The notes beneath the pieces are model-generated. The model was not told where the DNA came from. It ran no database searches and was given only the letters and a program-made list of their open reading frames with translations. From Gemmatimonadota bacterium (GTDB lineage Bacteria; Gemmatimonadota; Gemmatimonadetes; Longimicrobiales; Longimicrobiaceae), in the NCBI GenBank assembly GCA_019348265.1, contig JAHWJV010000145.1, positions 1 through 8,244 on the forward strand: 8,244 nt of DNA, given 5' to 3'. The position numbers and the translations under genes were made by a program. Below are positions 6,539 through 8,244 of the stretch, one piece after another (the stretch's first letter is position 1; each line of letters begins with the position of its first letter).

Positions 6539-7395
6539 CGCGGCATGGCGCGGCGCCTGGGCCGCGGTTTGCGCTTGCGGAGGAGACCGTCGACCGCCCG
6601 CCAATCGGTGATCTGCCGCTCCGCGAGCATGTCGAAGAGGCGGATCAGCAGCTGCGCGGTCGCGACCGCGTCGTCGAGAGCGCGGTGGCGGGATGCGATA
6701 TCCAGGCCGAAGTAGTCCGCCAGAGCCCCCAGCGAGCGCGACGGAAGATGGGGCAGGAGCTTGCGCGCCAGACGGACGGTGCAGAGCTGCCGGCCCTCCA
6801 TCTCATAGCCGAGGGAGCGGTCCATCTCCGAGCAGAGGAAGCGCCAGTCGAAGGCGACGTTGTGCGCCACGAATACGCGGCCACGGAGCGCGTCGATCAC
6901 GCGCGGGGCGACGTCGCGGAAGGGTGGCGCGCCGGCGACCATGGCATCGGTGATCCCCGTGAGGGAGCTGATCATCGACGGGATCCGGCGCTCCGGGTTG
7001 ACCAGCGTGCAGAAGCGGTCGGTGATGCGTCCCTGCGAGACCCAGACGGCGGCGACCTCGGTTACCCTGTGGCCGCGCTCCGGCGCGCCGCCGGTAGTCT
7101 CCACGTCCACCACCACCCACTCCTCCTCGATGAGTGAGCGGGGCTGGATCGGCGGAATGGGTACCGAGAGCGACCAGATCCCCAGCCCATCCACCACGAC
7201 CCGTGTCTCGGAGCCGAGCAGCGCGAACACGGCCGCGGCGAGCGCCCGCGACTCGCCGCGGATGCCGAGCACCGTCTCGGCGATCTTGGTCGTGTGCAGC
7301 GGGCCATGGGCGAGCGCGGCCACCACGCGCTCGAGGAGCGTGCCTCCACGACGGAGCTCGAGTCCGCCGCCGGTGTCCTGGTTCCAGTCGATCAC
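6520..7395 (-). CDS. DEDDh 3'-5' exonuclease (DnaQ/PolC epsilon-like) with N-terminal winged-helix-like region
   Basis: This 291-residue protein has a clear DnaQ-family exonuclease domain from about 91 to 255. Exo I is VVVDVETTGG (94-103; D97, E99). Exo II is VAHNVAFDWRFL (176-187; D183). Exo III is HRALDDA (237-243; H237, D242), making it a DEDDh enzyme with all metal ligands present. SSLTGITDAMVAGAP (143-157) is the usual linker in PolC-type and DnaQ-like proofreading domains. Residues about 18-78 (LLERVVAALAHGPLHTTKIA onward, ending GLGIWSLSVP) look like a helix-turn-helix with a beta wing. The C-terminus is a very basic tail (RKRKPRPRRR). Both could contact DNA. No GIY-YIG/UvrC domain or polymerase domain is present. 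It likely trims or proofreads DNA, but its partner is unknown. It starts at GTG 7395, in a GTGA overlap with the arginine deiminase stop and 7 nt after GAGAGG (7408-7403). Confidence 0.9.
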   Translation of the reverse strand: MIDWNQDTGGGLELRRGGTLLERVVAALAHGPLHTTKIAETVLGIRGESRALAAAVFALLGSETRVVVDGLGIWSLSVPIPPIQPRSLIEEEWVVVDVETTGGAPERGHRVTEVAAVWVSQGRITDRFCTLVNPERRIPSMISSLTGITDAMVAGAPPFRDVAPRVIDALRGRVFVAHNVAFDWRFLCSEMDRSLGYEMEGRQLCTVRLARKLLPHLPSRSLGALADYFGLDIASRHRALDDAVATAQLLIRLFDMLAERQITDWRAVDGLLRKRKPRPRRRAMPRWMDSA

Positions 7396-8244
7396 CAGAT
7401 ATCCTCTCGTAATACGGGCAGGGTCATACAGCGTCCGCCGCCTCCACCTCTCACCAGCTCCGAGCCGTCGAAGACGACCACCACGCGCGCGTCGTCTTCG
7501 ATGTCGACGTCGCCCGTCAGGAAATCGATCGCCTCGACCACCTCGTAGCCGCCGGTGCGCTGCATCTCGCGAAGCGTTCCCTCGTTGCGCGAGTAACCCA
7601 GCACCAGGCCGGGCCGCAGCGCCACGAAGTTACATCCGCTCGCCCACTGCTCCCGCTCCTGTATGGTCGGGTGCTCTCCGCCGCAGGCGATGGGAGAGAG
7701 CGGCAGCCCCACCTCCCGCAGCGCGGCCCCCAGGTCCGCGTACTCGCGGACCGCGCTCGCTCCGGGGCGATAATGCAGGATCGGGAGCCGGCTCGGGCCC
7801 TGGAAGTACGGCGGGTAAAGCACGCACTGGTCGCGATCCACCATGGTGAAGATCATGTCCAGGTGGATTGCGGGGCTCTCCGCCGGCAGCACCACGATCA
7901 ATACGTCCTCGATCTCCGCACGCTCACGCAGCCCGTCGACAAGGCACTCGATCGCCGCGGGACTGGAGCGCTCCGACAGCCCCACGATGGCGAGGTCGGG
8001 TCGTAGCACCAGCACGTCACCACCCTCGATCGTGTAGTCGCTGCGGTGCTCCTCCGACCCGTCGTACACGAACCCGTCGTTCCCCAGAAGCGGGTGATAG
8101 CGGAAGAGCGCCTTCATCAGCAGCTCCTCCGTCCATCGCACCGCGTACCGCATGGCCCCGATGATCACACCGCTGTTCACCACCATCGCCGCGTCGCGGG
8201 TGAAGAACAGGTTGGGGAGCGGCGGCAGCTCGTATCCGATCTTG
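7392..8244 (-). CDS. arcA: Arginine deiminase, 5' end beyond right edge
   Basis: The visible 283 residues continue to the right edge: the frame reads KIGYELPPLPNLFFTRDAA before the internal ATG at 8186, so that ATG is not the start. PNLFFTRD is the conserved arginine deiminase motif. The other guanidino-modifying motifs follow (numbering from the edge): IEGGDVLVL at 72-80, GLSERSSPAAIE at 88-99, HLDMIFTMVD at 127-136 with the catalytic His-x-Asp, EREQWASGCNF at 196-206, and GGRCMTLPVLRE at 269-280 with nucleophile C272. The enzyme hydrolyses arginine to citrulline and ammonia in the cytosol. Known enzymes are about 400-410 residues, so roughly 120 are missing here. Before the catalytic cysteine there is a longer acidic stretch (about 240-258) than I recall in classical ArcA, followed by five glycines. 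No arcB or arcC is visible; they may lie outside the window. It overlaps the exonuclease start by 4 bp. Confidence 0.88.
   Translation of the reverse strand, partial: KIGYELPPLPNLFFTRDAAMVVNSGVIIGAMRYAVRWTEELLMKALFRYHPLLGNDGFVYDGSEEHRSDYTIEGGDVLVLRPDLAIVGLSERSSPAAIECLVDGLRERAEIEDVLIVVLPAESPAIHLDMIFTMVDRDQCVLYPPYFQGPSRLPILHYRPGASAVREYADLGAALREVGLPLSPIACGGEHPTIQEREQWASGCNFVALRPGLVLGYSRNEGTLREMQRTGGYEVVEAIDFLTGDVDIEDDARVVVVFDGSELVRGGGGGRCMTLPVLREDIW
7403..7408 (-). promoter_or_regulatory. Ribosome binding site supporting the GTG start of the exonuclease
   Basis: GAGAGG at 7408-7403 on the minus strand lies inside the last codons of the arginine deiminase gene, 7 nt before the GTG at 7395. It supports this non-ATG start and the GTGA stop-start coupling. 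Confidence 0.6.

Noticed and set aside
8184..8186. ATG at 8186 as the start of the arginine deiminase
   Set aside because: The frame stays open to the right edge, and the upstream codons encode the conserved PNLFFTRD motif, so the gene is 5'-truncated by the window.

Overview
This window is GC-rich bacterial chromosome in which every supported gene is on the minus strand, so transcription runs from the right edge (8244) to the left edge (1). The mix is a leucine/glutamate-type amino-acid dehydrogenase, a single-domain 3-hydroxybutyryl-CoA dehydrogenase, a thiolase, a solo BioY and an arginine deiminase. This suits a free-living high-GC heterotroph. The protein style reminds me of Gemmatimonadota or a similar soil or sediment lineage, but that is an impression and not a demonstrated placement. 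I see no phage, plasmid, IS transposase, CRISPR array, tRNA or rRNA.

Right block (8244 to 5603, in transcription order): an arginine deiminase whose 5' end lies outside the window, a DnaQ-family DEDDh exonuclease with an extra N-terminal winged-helix-like region, and an MBL-fold hydrolase. Next comes an acetyl-CoA acetyltransferase (5592-4366). These four genes overlap or lie within about 10 bp of each other, so they are very probably one translationally coupled transcript.

Middle block (4304 to 2422): BioY biotin transporter, CPBP-family intramembrane protease and a 127-residue membrane protein, the last two coupled by an ATGA overlap. The 61 bp and 24 bp gaps allow read-through from the thiolase.

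Left block (2277 to 1): 3-hydroxybutyryl-CoA dehydrogenase, then the amino-acid dehydrogenase, then the first 23 codons of a secreted protein. These genes have real intergenic spacers. Two spacers contain conspicuous imperfect inverted repeats built from short iterated motifs, one of the TTGCCAGT type and one AT-rich of the TTTTGAAT type. They lie on either side of the 3-hydroxybutyryl-CoA dehydrogenase gene.

Functionally, the thiolase and 3-hydroxybutyryl-CoA dehydrogenase catalyse adjacent steps of acetyl-CoA/acetoacetyl-CoA/3-hydroxybutyryl-CoA interconversion. The amino-acid dehydrogenase would feed branched-chain 2-oxo acids into acyl-CoA metabolism, and biotin uptake serves acyl-CoA carboxylases. 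The genes are individually ordinary. The repeats around the dehydrogenase gene, and the absence of Shine-Dalgarno sequences at the two genes downstream of them, are the least-explained features.
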